Assembly (NCBI GenBank): GCA_963692995.1
Contig: OY843611.1
Coordinates: 310,001 to 374,000 of the forward strand
Direction: 5' to 3'
From: Bin87 sp963692995
Lineage (GTDB): Bacteria > Chloroflexota > Dehalococcoidia > Lucifugimonadales > UBA3495
Length of the DNA stretch: 64,000 bases
The first letter of the stretch is position 1. Each line of letters starts with the position of its first letter. The notes under the pieces were generated by a model. It did not search any database. It worked only from the letters and a program-made list of their open reading frames with translations, and was not told the DNA's origin. Positions 50,033 to 57,731 of this stretch are shown one piece after another. A program made the translations under genes and the position numbers.

Positions 50033-50317
50033 CTAGTCTGCTGCCTGGGTAAAAGATGGCTGGGGCAAGCGCACTGTAGTGGTAGTAGTAGGAAAGCCGT
50101 AACGCTTGCCGTCAGCCAGTATTTCGGCTTTGCGCGCCGCCGACTGACGGGCGTGAGCTTCCAACCAACCGGCGATGGCTTCTCCGATGTTTGCCAGCGC
50201 TTCAGCCTCAGTATCGCCCTGAGAATGGCAACCGAAAAGGGCCGGGCAACTGATGGCCTAACCTTCCGGGGCGCGGGTTAGCACAACCTCAAATTCGCGG
50301 ATTGCCACTGTCATCAT
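50033..50317 (-). pseudogene. HicB-type antitoxin interrupted by a stop codon
   Basis: From ATG 50317 the frame reads MMTVAIREFEVVLTRAPEG, then TAG, then AISCPALFGCHSQGDTEAEA and LANIGEAIAGWLEAHARQSA. The second part is the classic HicB core (SCPALxGCHSQGDTxEEAL). The TAG replaces the residue, usually Tyr, before the A/VxSCPAL block. A single base change would restore 94 codons. Sequencing error or true inactivation cannot be told apart here. Confidence 0.7.
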
Positions 50318-50502
50318 GCCCTGATTGTAGATTGCTGGCAGCGTAGCATATCAGCCGGTCCGGCAACGCGACTGCTACGATGAAAGGAGGATTGAGCGTG
50401 CCGCCGGAGACGGCGGCGCCGGCCTTGGGAGGCGGGTTATAGCGGCGCGGGTGAAGATTGGCATATTATGCCAATAAACCACGAGCAAGGAGGCTAGAGG
50501 TA

Positions 50503-50667
50503 ATGCCGAACCAACCGAAACGTGCTGCTATATTCGCTACAGCATTGTTTGCAATTAGTCTTTTTCCAGTTTTGTATGTGATCGGGACTTTCCCGCTGGG
50601 CTTGGCAGAATTGTTGTGGGAGAAGATGGGCATTGCCGTGGCGCCTACGCTTGAAACTCCGGCCTGA
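50503..50667 (+). CDS. Small membrane protein, hypothetical
   Basis: The 54-aa protein starts at ATG 50503 after CAAGGAGG. One hydrophobic helix (~8-30, AAIFATALFAISLFPVLYVIG) is followed by FPLGLAELLWEKMGIAVAP. I do not recognise it. The good ribosome site supports it being translated. Confidence 0.45.
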   Translation: MPNQPKRAAIFATALFAISLFPVLYVIGTFPLGLAELLWEKMGIAVAPTLETPA

Positions 50668-50779
50668 TTCTTTGCGCCGCCGCAGGCGGAAGTGTCGGCA
50701 TTTGGGGGGATATGATGTAAGGTGCCGCGGTAGCCGGGAATGAGAAAGCAAGCAGTCGCGCACTACTCAAAGTCGTGCA

Positions 50780-51085
50780 ATGGAGAATAAAATGAAATCA
50801 CCAAACCGTTCGCAACGTGCAAAGTGGCTGGGGTTCATATTTCTGGCGTTTGCGGCCCTTTGCGCGGCTATCTTTGCACTTGTAATGAGCCCATGCTACC
50901 AACCCAGAGACATTGATTTGAAGGCCGCTTACCTGACGTTTGTGGGGCTTGCTATTGTTGGGTTGATTGCTATTGCCGGGCAGTCTTTTCTCAAAGCCAT
51001 TGAGTGGTCAACGGACGAGCCCAAAGCGCCGTCGGCGCCCGCTGCTCCGACCCAGGGAAGTCAGGAGAACCGTGATGCAGAATAA
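50780..51085 (+). CDS. Small protein with two membrane segments, hypothetical
   Basis: The 101-aa protein has hydrophobic segments at ~15-37 (WLGFIFLAFAALCAAIFAL) and ~50-70 (LTFVGLAIVGLIAIAG) and a soluble Pro/Ala-rich tail (KAPSAPAAPTQGSQE). No family recognised. The region has lower GC than most of the window, as has the preceding small gene, suggesting acquired DNA. Confidence 0.5.
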   Translation: MENKMKSPNRSQRAKWLGFIFLAFAALCAAIFALVMSPCYQPRDIDLKAAYLTFVGLAIVGLIAIAGQSFLKAIEWSTDEPKAPSAPAAPTQGSQENRDAE

Positions 51086-51545
51086 CGGATTCGCGCCGCA
51101 CCGGGATATTTACCGGCGGCTGCGGTCGGGGCTGGAAAACGCGCCCGGTGTGACGGATTGAGGGCTGTTGTATGGAGAGCATCAAGTCGCCGTGGGCTGA
51201 CACGTTTGACCAATTTGCCGGCTCGATTCAGGAAACCGCAATTTCTCTGCCGAAGAAACGGGCGCCCAACTTATTTCCATCCACATCAAGGAAGCTTACC
51301 AAAGCAAGAGCTATTGCGGGCCGGCGCTCACCAGTTCCGACTACTGGGAGTTCCGAGAGACTTGGATGTTCGCCACTTGCCAAGCCTGCATTCGGGAAGA
51401 CGCGCGGAGACGCGGCAGCCAATCGGATAATGGTTAGCCCAAATGCGCGGCGGAATTGCTATCATAGAGCAGTGGCAGGGCTCTGCCGGCCGGTTGCCGG
51501 CCCGCCAACCGGCCGGATAACCTGGCCCACGGCAGTGAGAATGGC
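51086..51545 (+). other. 460-bp region without a clear gene
   Basis: I find no complete gene. One plus-strand frame (about 51212-51437) reads FSAEETGAQLISIHIKEAYQ, then SKSYCGPALTSSDYWEF and TWMFATCQACIREDARRR, which looks protein-like with a possible zinc pair (TCQAC), but it has no start codon. A different frame starts MESIKSPWADTFDQFAG at 51172; a one-base shift near 51209 could join them. A decayed gene is likely. Confidence 0.4.
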
Positions 51546-51905
51546 ATGACCAGGCCCGAATATCATGTTCACAGCAAACGCTTCCTCGCCCAAGCCAGGA
51601 CAGAACTGGCGATGGGGGATTTGCAACAGGCTTCCGAGAAAGGCTGGGGCGCGGCTGCCCAAATGCTGAAAGCCGTCGCGGAGCAACGCGGCTGGGAGCA
51701 TAACCGCCACCGGCTCCTTTCCCGCATCGCCAGCCGACTGCGCTCCGAGATCGGCGACCGGGACATCATTCGCTTTTTTGCGGCGGCCAGCCTGCTGCAC
51801 GAGAACTTCTACGAGAACGAGCTGTCGGCCCAGGACATCGCCGAGGGTCTGGATGACGTGGAGTCCCTGGTCGATAAGGTCGCGCTGCTACTCCAAACCA
51901 ACTGA
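51546..51905 (+). CDS. PaREP1/HEPN-like small helical protein
   Basis: The 119-aa protein starts MTRPEYHVHSKRFLAQARTE and has LQQASEKGWGAAAQMLKAVAEQRGWEHNRHR, then LLHENFYENELSAQDIAEGLDDVESLVDKV. This is the PaREP1-type pattern, a HEPN relative, and it is a paralogue of the gene at 15033-15440. No partner nuclease is visible nearby. Confidence 0.65.
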   Translation: MTRPEYHVHSKRFLAQARTELAMGDLQQASEKGWGAAAQMLKAVAEQRGWEHNRHRLLSRIASRLRSEIGDRDIIRFFAAASLLHENFYENELSAQDIAEGLDDVESLVDKVALLLQTN

Positions 51906-51989
51906 CACCCTGCCAAGATCACTGACGATTCACAAGTAAGCGGACGACACATACCTGACGGAAACCCTTGGCAACTAGGTCGGAGCGCC

Positions 51990-53624
51990 ATGACCATCGA
52001 CGGCAGTAGCGATTACCCCCGCACCCTTTCCGGCATCCCGATTGAGCCGCTCTACACGCCTGATGGGCTGGTCGCGGGCGGTTTTGATCCGGGCGCCGAC
52101 TTGAGCATCCCCGGCGAGTTTCCCTTCACCCGCGGCGCCTATCCGACGATGTACCGGGGCCGGCTGTGGACGCGGCGGCAGATTGCCGGGTTTGGGACGG
52201 CGCGGGCTACTAACGAGCGCTATCGGTTTCTGCTGGCCCACGGGCAAACCGGGTTGAGCACCGACTTTGACCATCCGACGCTGACCGGGTACGACTCGGA
52301 TCACGAGCTGGCCGAGGGCGAGGTGGGACGGCTGGGCGTGGCCATCGACACCGCCGCCGATATGGGAGAACTGTTCGACGGCATACCGCTGGATCAGGCC
52401 AGCGTGTCGCTCACCATCAACCATCCGGCCATCGTGCTGCTGGCGATGTTCTTGCATACCGCCGAGCGGCGCGGCACGCCCTGGGCCGCGCTGCGGGGTA
52501 CGGTGCAGAACGACTCGCTGAAGGAATTCCACGGGCAAAAGACCTTTGCCCTGCCGCCGGCGCCGGCGCTGAAACTGACCACGGACGTGGTGGAGTTCTG
52601 CACGAAACACGTACCTAACTGGTACACCATATCCATCAGCGGCTATCACACTCGCGAAGCCGGCTCCGACGCGGTGCAGGAACTGGCCTTCACCGTGGCG
52701 CAAGGCATGGCCTACGTGGAGTCGGCGATGCGGCGGGGGCTGCCGGTGGACGCCTTCGCGTCCCGGTTGTCCCATTTCTTTGGGGTGCACAACGACTTTT
52801 TCGAGGAGATTGCCAAGTTCCGGGCGGCGCGGCGGATGTGGGCGCGGCTGATGCGGGATCGCTACGGCGCGACCCGGCCCGAATCGATGCGCATGCGCTT
52901 CCACACGCAGACCCTGGGTTCCACCCTGGTGCGGCAAGACCCGCTGAACAACATCCTGCGGGGCGGGTTGCAGGCGCTGGCCGCCGTGCTGGGCGGCACG
53001 CAATCTCTCCACGTCAGTGGCTACGATGAGGCTTACGACATACCGTCGGAAGAGGCCATGCGGATTTCCCTGGCGACGCAGCTGATACTGGCCCACGAGT
53101 CGGGAGTGGCCGCCACGCCCGACCCGCTGGGCGGTTCGGCGTATCTGGAGACGCTGACCAACCGGCTGGAAGAGGCGGCCCTGGCCTACCTCGAGCGCAT
53201 CGACGGCATGGGCAACGGCAGTATGCTGGACGGGATGCTGGAGGCCATCGGCAATGGCTACATCGAGAGCGAAATCGCCCAGGCGTCGTACCGCTACCAG
53301 CAGCGGGTGGAGTCGGGCGACTATACCATCGTCGGAGTGAACGACGAGTACGGCGGCGACGCCACCAACGCCGGCGGGCTGGAACTGTTCGAGTTTGACT
53401 ACGCCGAGGAGGAACGGCAGATCCAGCGGCTCACCACGGCCCGGCGGGGTCGCAGCGCGGCGGACGCGGCAGCCGGACGCCGCGACATTGCGCAGACGGC
53501 GCGGGCGGACGGGAACCTGCTGCCGGCAATCCTGACGGCGGTGGCGGCCGGAGTTACGGAGGGCGAGATTATGGCGACGCTGCGGGAGGAATGGGGGGAG
53601 TACGTGGACCCGGGGGTGTTTTAG
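51990..53624 (+). CDS. Methylmalonyl-CoA mutase-type large (substrate-binding) subunit
   Basis: The 544-aa protein corresponds to the TIM-barrel domain of B12-dependent acyl-CoA mutases: GEFPFTRGAYPTMYRGRLWTRRQIAGFGTA, VSLTINHPAIVLLAMFL, ISISGYHTREAGSDAVQELAF and LGGTQSLHVSGYDEAYDIPSEEAMRISLATQ. The cobalamin-binding domain must be a separate protein, not present in this window. Related enzymes act on methylmalonyl-, ethylmalonyl- or 2-hydroxyisobutyryl-CoA; the sequence alone does not decide. No chaperone or epimerase gene is adjacent. Confidence 0.88.
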   Translation: MTIDGSSDYPRTLSGIPIEPLYTPDGLVAGGFDPGADLSIPGEFPFTRGAYPTMYRGRLWTRRQIAGFGTARATNERYRFLLAHGQTGLSTDFDHPTLTGYDSDHELAEGEVGRLGVAIDTAADMGELFDGIPLDQASVSLTINHPAIVLLAMFLHTAERRGTPWAALRGTVQNDSLKEFHGQKTFALPPAPALKLTTDVVEFCTKHVPNWYTISISGYHTREAGSDAVQELAFTVAQGMAYVESAMRRGLPVDAFASRLSHFFGVHNDFFEEIAKFRAARRMWARLMRDRYGATRPESMRMRFHTQTLGSTLVRQDPLNNILRGGLQALAAVLGGTQSLHVSGYDEAYDIPSEEAMRISLATQLILAHESGVAATPDPLGGSAYLETLTNRLEEAALAYLERIDGMGNGSMLDGMLEAIGNGYIESEIAQASYRYQQRVESGDYTIVGVNDEYGGDATNAGGLELFEFDYAEEERQIQRLTTARRGRSAADAAAGRRDIAQTARADGNLLPAILTAVAAGVTEGEIMATLREEWGEYVDPGVF

Positions 53625-53676
53625 ACCGGAGGCAAGGATGCGGAGTATAGCAATTGATGTGGAGCAGCAGTCGGCA

Positions 53677-54357
53677 TCACAGCAGCGGCGCGCTGCCGCC
53701 ATTCGCCGGGGCGATGAGGTGCGGCCCGTCGGAGCCGGCCCGGTTCACCGCCGTGGACACGGGCCGCGCGGTCAGCTCCGGCCACTCCCGCGGCTGTAGC
53801 AGGGTATGCAGCGTCATTGGCGCCGCTTCCGGGTCCAGCCAATCGTCGTACTCCGTGTCGTCCAGCATCACCGGCATCCGGTTGTGGATGGGCGTCATCA
53901 GCGCATTGGGCGCGCCGGTGATTATGGAGGCCGTCGGGTCCGGCCTGGTGTTGTAAATGCCGGCCAGGGCAAAGGGGCGCTCGTCCGTCCGGTGTATCCA
54001 CAGGGGCGTTTTGCTTCCGCCCGGGCTGGCCTGCCACTCGTAGAACCCGTTGACGGGCATCAGGCAGCGACGCTGGGCGAAGGCCGACCGGAAGGCCGGA
54101 CGCTCCCTAATAGTCTCGCTGCGGGCGTTGAACAGAGGCCGCGACGCCCCTGACTTCCCCGGCGGGCGGTTGAAAGTGAATCCCCAGCGCATTACGCCGG
54201 CCCGGCGCATCTCCGCACCGGCGGTAATGGCCAGCACCGCAGCGGTGGGCGCGATGTTCCAGGAAGCCTGGTAGGCATCGCCAATATCGTCGGGGATGAA
54301 CCGGAACCGGGACGCCAACTCGCCCAGTTCAGCAAACAGGCTGATCCTTCCGCACAT
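53677..54357 (-). CDS. SRAP-domain protein (HMCES/YedK type)
   Basis: The 226-aa protein begins MCGRISLF; the cysteine exposed after Met removal cross-links to abasic sites in single-stranded DNA and protects them. WNIAPTAAVLAI, MRWGFTF, FNARSETIRERPAFRSAFAQRRCLMPVNGFYEW and HNRMPVML are the family motifs, including the catalytic glutamate and histidine. Length is typical. It is a stand-alone gene. Confidence 0.93.
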   Translation of the reverse strand: MCGRISLFAELGELASRFRFIPDDIGDAYQASWNIAPTAAVLAITAGAEMRRAGVMRWGFTFNRPPGKSGASRPLFNARSETIRERPAFRSAFAQRRCLMPVNGFYEWQASPGGSKTPLWIHRTDERPFALAGIYNTRPDPTASIITGAPNALMTPIHNRMPVMLDDTEYDDWLDPEAAPMTLHTLLQPREWPELTARPVSTAVNRAGSDGPHLIAPANGGSAPLL

Positions 54358-54534
54358 GTGCTGCGCTCCTCCGGGCTAACCCGTTAGCATAAATGAACCT
54401 GGCAAAGTGCTTGCCGAAACCGGACTTCCACTCACCGGTATCATCAGCTCGGTGAACTCAAGACAACGCCGCAGCAACGCTTCGGATACAGTGTTCGCCG
54501 GGCGGTCTGGCCGGATTATAAATGGCCGGCGGTT

Positions 54535-54563
54535 CTGGATTCCCGCTTGCGCGGGAATGACGG
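54535..54563. repeat. REP-like palindromic repeat
   Basis: A single unit with the variant core TTCCCGCTTGCGCGGGAA between the SRAP and LLM genes. Confidence 0.75.
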
Positions 54564-54608
54564 AAACGGAGCGGTTTGACGCCGGGCAACTCGGTTTGAC
54601 GCCTGGCC

Positions 54609-55718
54609 CTAGGCAAAGGCCGGCATCACTTCTTCCGCAAACAGCCGTATGGACTGCCGAGCGTGCTCCGGGTCGATATAGCCGAAGAGGTGGCGGGCGC
54701 AGAAAATGTCGTGGCCGATTAGGTCGCGCTGTTCCTTCAGCCGTTTCGCCACTGTCTCCGGACTGCCCACCACTGCGATGCCGTGGTCAATCCAAAAGTC
54801 GTATGACTGGGCCCGCTCGCGGAAGATCCGCCGCAGCTCGGCCCGCTCCGGCGTGCCCGGGTCGCCGCCGCGCATACCGTCCGGCCCGTATCCGATGCGG
54901 GTGGAACCGATGTAGTCGTGCCCCTTGCCGGCTGGCGCGGCGGACGGAAAGGCGGCGGTGGCAAGGTGCGGTTCCGCCTGCTCGCGGGCCTTTTCGTCCG
55001 TCTCGGCCACGTGAACGTGCCGCGTCAGGAAGGTCTTGGGCATGGGAGTGTCGTGGCCGGCTTCACGCCACCGGTTGCGCCACGTCTCGAACTTGTCGGC
55101 GATCACCTGGTCGGTGTCGATGTTCTGGGAAACGTTGAAGTTCTTTTGGGCGGCGTACTCGAAGCTGGCTGCGCTGTGGGCGCCGAACCACACCGGCGGG
55201 TGGGGCTTTTGGAACGGCTCCGGCGTGCTCAGCGCCTCGTCGAACCGGAAATACTCCCCTTCGTAGGTCACGCTGCCCTCTTGCCACGCCATCAGGATGA
55301 TGTCCAGCGCTTCCCGGCTGATGTCTCGCCGGCGGTCGAAGTCCACATTCCAGCGCAGGAACTCGTGGCTGGTGACGCCGGTGCCGGCGCCGAACTCCAC
55401 CCGTCCCCGCGAGAGCTGGTCCAGCATCGCCACTTCCTCAGCCAGCCGGACGGGATGGTGAAAGGGAAGCTGGTAGATCATTACGCCAAACCGCAGCGCG
55501 CTGGTGGCCCGGGCCAGCGCCGTCAGGTACACGCTGGGCGAGCTGAGGAAACTCACGTCGGAGCTCTGATGCTCTATGGAGAAGTAATATTTGTACCCCA
55601 GCTGCTCGGCTTCCTGCGCTCCGCGAATGTGCGCGTCGTACACGTCCGCCGCAACCGGATAGGACTCCATACGGGCCTGGTCCAGCACGTCGTAAAGCCC
55701 GATTTCCATTTTCACCAT
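54609..55718 (-). CDS. LLM-class flavin/F420-dependent oxidoreductase
   Basis: From ATG 55718, with GGAGGAG seven bases upstream, the protein has 369 aa. MEIGLYDVLDQARMES, YKYYFSIEHQSSDV, LRFGVMIYQLPFHHPVRLAEEVAMLDQLSRGRVEFGAGTG and KPHPPVWFGAHS are luciferase-like monooxygenase motifs. The substrate is unknown. The frame extends upstream only through repeats. Confidence 0.9.
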   Translation of the reverse strand: MVKMEIGLYDVLDQARMESYPVAADVYDAHIRGAQEAEQLGYKYYFSIEHQSSDVSFLSSPSVYLTALARATSALRFGVMIYQLPFHHPVRLAEEVAMLDQLSRGRVEFGAGTGVTSHEFLRWNVDFDRRRDISREALDIILMAWQEGSVTYEGEYFRFDEALSTPEPFQKPHPPVWFGAHSAASFEYAAQKNFNVSQNIDTDQVIADKFETWRNRWREAGHDTPMPKTFLTRHVHVAETDEKAREQAEPHLATAAFPSAAPAGKGHDYIGSTRIGYGPDGMRGGDPGTPERAELRRIFRERAQSYDFWIDHGIAVVGSPETVAKRLKEQRDLIGHDIFCARHLFGYIDPEHARQSIRLFAEEVMPAFA

Positions 55719-56113
55719 GCCAATACTCCTCCGGCGGTTTTCCGGTCCAACCGTGGTTTCCGGTCCAACCGTCATTCCCGATCCAATCGTCATTCCCGAT
55801 CCAGTGGCGGTTTCCCGATCCAACCGTCATTCCCGCGAAAGCGGGAATCCAGGGCGAACCTCGGCGATACCGCCGTCGGCCACCGGGTCATTCCCGCGAA
55901 AGCGGGAATCCAGGGACCGAGATTGTTTAGCCGCGTTGTGTATTTGTTCACTTTATGTACTCTGGACTTCTGCTTTCGCAGGAGTGGCGGTTACGTACGC
56001 AGGAGTGACGGTTACGTAGTTTCAACTGCATGACTCCTATGACAGTTCGGCGGTAGTCGGGGCGGTCATTATCTCGTAGTATAATCCCAATTATTCGCTG
56101 GGGAGGGCCGGTT
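55719..56113. other. Intergenic region rich in degenerate repeats
   Basis: The 395-bp divergent gap holds repeated GATCCAACCGTCATTCCC-type half-units (55735-55830), two full palindromic units and, near the right end, TATAAT at 56080-56085, a likely -10 box for the alpha/beta hydrolase. No gene seen. Confidence 0.6.
55826..55914. repeat. Two full REP-like palindromes
   Basis: Units at 55826-55853 and 55887-55914, both with the exact core TTCCCGCGAAAGCGGGAA and about 61 bp apart start to start. Confidence 0.85.
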
Positions 56114-56926
56114 ATGGCTGTTGTTGACTATTCCGCGCTGGAGAATTCCGTGGGCTCAGGCCGCTCCTTCCATCCCCAGCGCCACTGGACCAAGACCCCG
56201 GAGAGCGCGGTGGACTACGCGATCAACGTGGCCGACGGCGTACAGTTGTCGTGCCGGTTCCACGCGGTGAACCGGGCCTATCCCACCGTGTTGTTCTTCT
56301 ACGGCAACGGCGAGACCGCCGCCGGCTACGACCACATCGCGCCCCACTACAACGAGATCGGCGCCAACTTCTTCGTCGCCGACTACCGGGGCTACGGCGC
56401 ATCCGGCGGCGCTCCCACCTTCAACACCATGCTGTCCGACGCCCACGTGGCGCTGGAAGGGCTGCGCGAGGCCATGGCAGAGCTTGGCGTCACCGGTCCA
56501 GTGTACGTCATGGGCCGCTCCATGGGCCGTCACGCCGCCGGCGAGCTGGCGGTCGCCGAGTCGCACCGGCTCAACGGCGTGATCATCGAGAGCGGACGCC
56601 CCAACTTGGGCCGCTTCGCCGACGGCCTCGCGCCCGACGTGATACGGGCGCTGGAAGACGACTATCACGCCAAATTCTATTCCATCGACATCCCCGCCCT
56701 GGTCATCCACGGCGAACGAGATGAGTTGGCGCCCCTCAGCGACGCCGTGGCGATGCACGACAATTTCAAGACCACCGAAAAGCGCCTGGCAATCATCCCC
56801 AACGCCGGCCACAACGATCTCATGTACGTCGGCTACCGGCAATACTTCGGCGCAATCCGCGACTTCCTGGCCCGTTACGCCGAGCGCGACGCGACGGTTC
56901 CAACCTCCGTTGCCGATACCGAATAG
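56114..56926 (+). CDS. Alpha/beta hydrolase
   Basis: The 270-aa protein has PTVLFFYGNGETAAGYDHIAP (oxyanion region), the nucleophile elbow VMGRSMGRHAAGELA, the acid IHGERDELAPLSD and the histidine NAGHNDLMYVG. It resembles small serine esterases or lipases of the BAAT/Hydrolase_4 type. The substrate is unknown. GGGGAGG precedes ATG 56114. A perfect 20-bp GC-rich palindrome (56981-57000) follows and may terminate transcription. Confidence 0.88.
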   Translation: MAVVDYSALENSVGSGRSFHPQRHWTKTPESAVDYAINVADGVQLSCRFHAVNRAYPTVLFFYGNGETAAGYDHIAPHYNEIGANFFVADYRGYGASGGAPTFNTMLSDAHVALEGLREAMAELGVTGPVYVMGRSMGRHAAGELAVAESHRLNGVIIESGRPNLGRFADGLAPDVIRALEDDYHAKFYSIDIPALVIHGERDELAPLSDAVAMHDNFKTTEKRLAIIPNAGHNDLMYVGYRQYFGAIRDFLARYAERDATVPTSVADTE

Positions 56927-57040
56927 GGAGGCCGGATAGGGGCATCTGGTACGCGAAAGCAAGTGGCATGAAAGGCTACTCGGGCGGCAATTGCCGCCCG
57001 GCCCAGACCAGGTGGGAGGCATCATTAGGAGGGAGGCATC

Positions 57041-57427
57041 ATGGCGACGCAAAGCGCAGAACCGATACGGGTTGGGAGCATTGACGAACTGAAAACCGGC
57101 GGCTGCCGGGTGGTCACCGGCGGTGGCCATGCGGTTGCCGTCTTCTACCACGACGGGCGGGTGTACGCCGTGGACAACCGCTGCCCGCACCTGGGCTTCC
57201 CCCTGGGCCGGGCCATGCTGAACGAGGACGCCGGCTTTCACTCTTTCCAGATCGTTGACGCCGGCTTCAGCCAGTACCGCCAACGCCGGGGAACCGAGTC
57301 GGGTCGCCACGTCCTCATCGGCATGGCCCGCTACCTGGCCGCCCACGCTCCCACCTCCCGCGCTGTCGGCCAGACCTACCAAATCGCCCTGCGCTTGCAC
57401 CGTGGCGAGGAGATCTTTCGGGAGTAG
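57041..57427 (+). pseudogene. Truncated Rieske-domain protein
   Basis: The 128-aa product begins as a Rieske [2Fe-2S] domain: VGSIDELKTGGCRVVTGGGHAVAVFYHDGRVYAVDNRCPHLGFPLGRA, with the first cluster pair C-x-H in CPHLG. The second pair (C-x2-H) is absent: after residue ~66 the sequence jumps to SFQIVDAGFSQYRQRRGTESGRHVLIGMARYLAAHAPTSRA. It looks like the two ends of a longer Rieske protein joined by an in-frame deletion. A cluster could not form. AGGAGG and ATG are intact, so it may still be translated. Confidence 0.6.
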
Positions 57428-57452
57428 CCGGCTGGGTAGCCGGTGAATGGCT

Positions 57453-57470
57453 TATAATCCGCTGTATAAT
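57453..57470 (+). promoter_or_regulatory. Two tandem -10 boxes before the amidase operon
   Basis: TATAAT occurs at 57453-57458 and again at 57465-57470, about 45 nt before the small amidase-partner gene. No convincing -35 is visible for either. Confidence 0.4.
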
Positions 57471-57510
57471 CAGCTCGTCTCAATCACCATTGCAGCCCGG
57501 AGGTGCCAAT

Positions 57511-57711
57511 ATGCCTGACCCGGCCGAGATGTCCATTGACGAACTCCAGCAGTTGGCCGACCGCGCCGGCCTCGGCATGAGCCGGCAGGAAGTGGAAGAA
57601 CTCAAACCCATCTACGACCTCTACGCCGCCTACGCCCGCGAGCTCCACGACATCAGCTTCGGCGCAACCGAGATGATCGTGGAGTACCATCCCGACTGGC
57701 CCGAGGATTAG
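57511..57711 (+). CDS. Small protein encoded with the amidase
   Basis: The 66-aa acidic protein reads MSIDELQQLADRAGLGMSRQEVEELKPIYDLYAAYARELHDISFG in overlapping helices. Position (20 nt before an amidase) and pattern resemble the small helical partners of amidases (GatC-like or DUF4089-like). It may stabilise the amidase. ATG 57511 follows CCGGAGGTG. Confidence 0.6.
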   Translation: MPDPAEMSIDELQQLADRAGLGMSRQEVEELKPIYDLYAAYARELHDISFGATEMIVEYHPDWPED

Positions 57712-57731
57712 GTCAAGGAGCAGACACCCGC

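Larger units (their letters stand above)
49837..50502. other. Region with decayed toxin-antitoxin genes
   Basis: This 666-bp stretch holds a minus-strand hicB gene with an internal stop and, downstream of it on the same strand, a stretch resembling the C-terminus of a HicA-type toxin (see entries). From 50340 to 50502 I see only a ribosome site before the next small gene. Confidence 0.55.

Noticed and set aside
51172..51549. 125-aa plus-strand frame starting MESIKSPWADTF
   Set aside because: Protein-like sequence switches to another frame after ~15 codons; recorded only as a possible decayed gene.
51975..53702. 575-aa minus-strand frame opposite the mutase subunit
   Set aside because: Arg/His-rich composition typical of antisense frames; no motifs.
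55735..55914. Closely spaced palindromic repeats as a CRISPR array
   Set aside because: Unit length and spacing are irregular, the units are palindromic and scattered across the window, and no cas genes are present.
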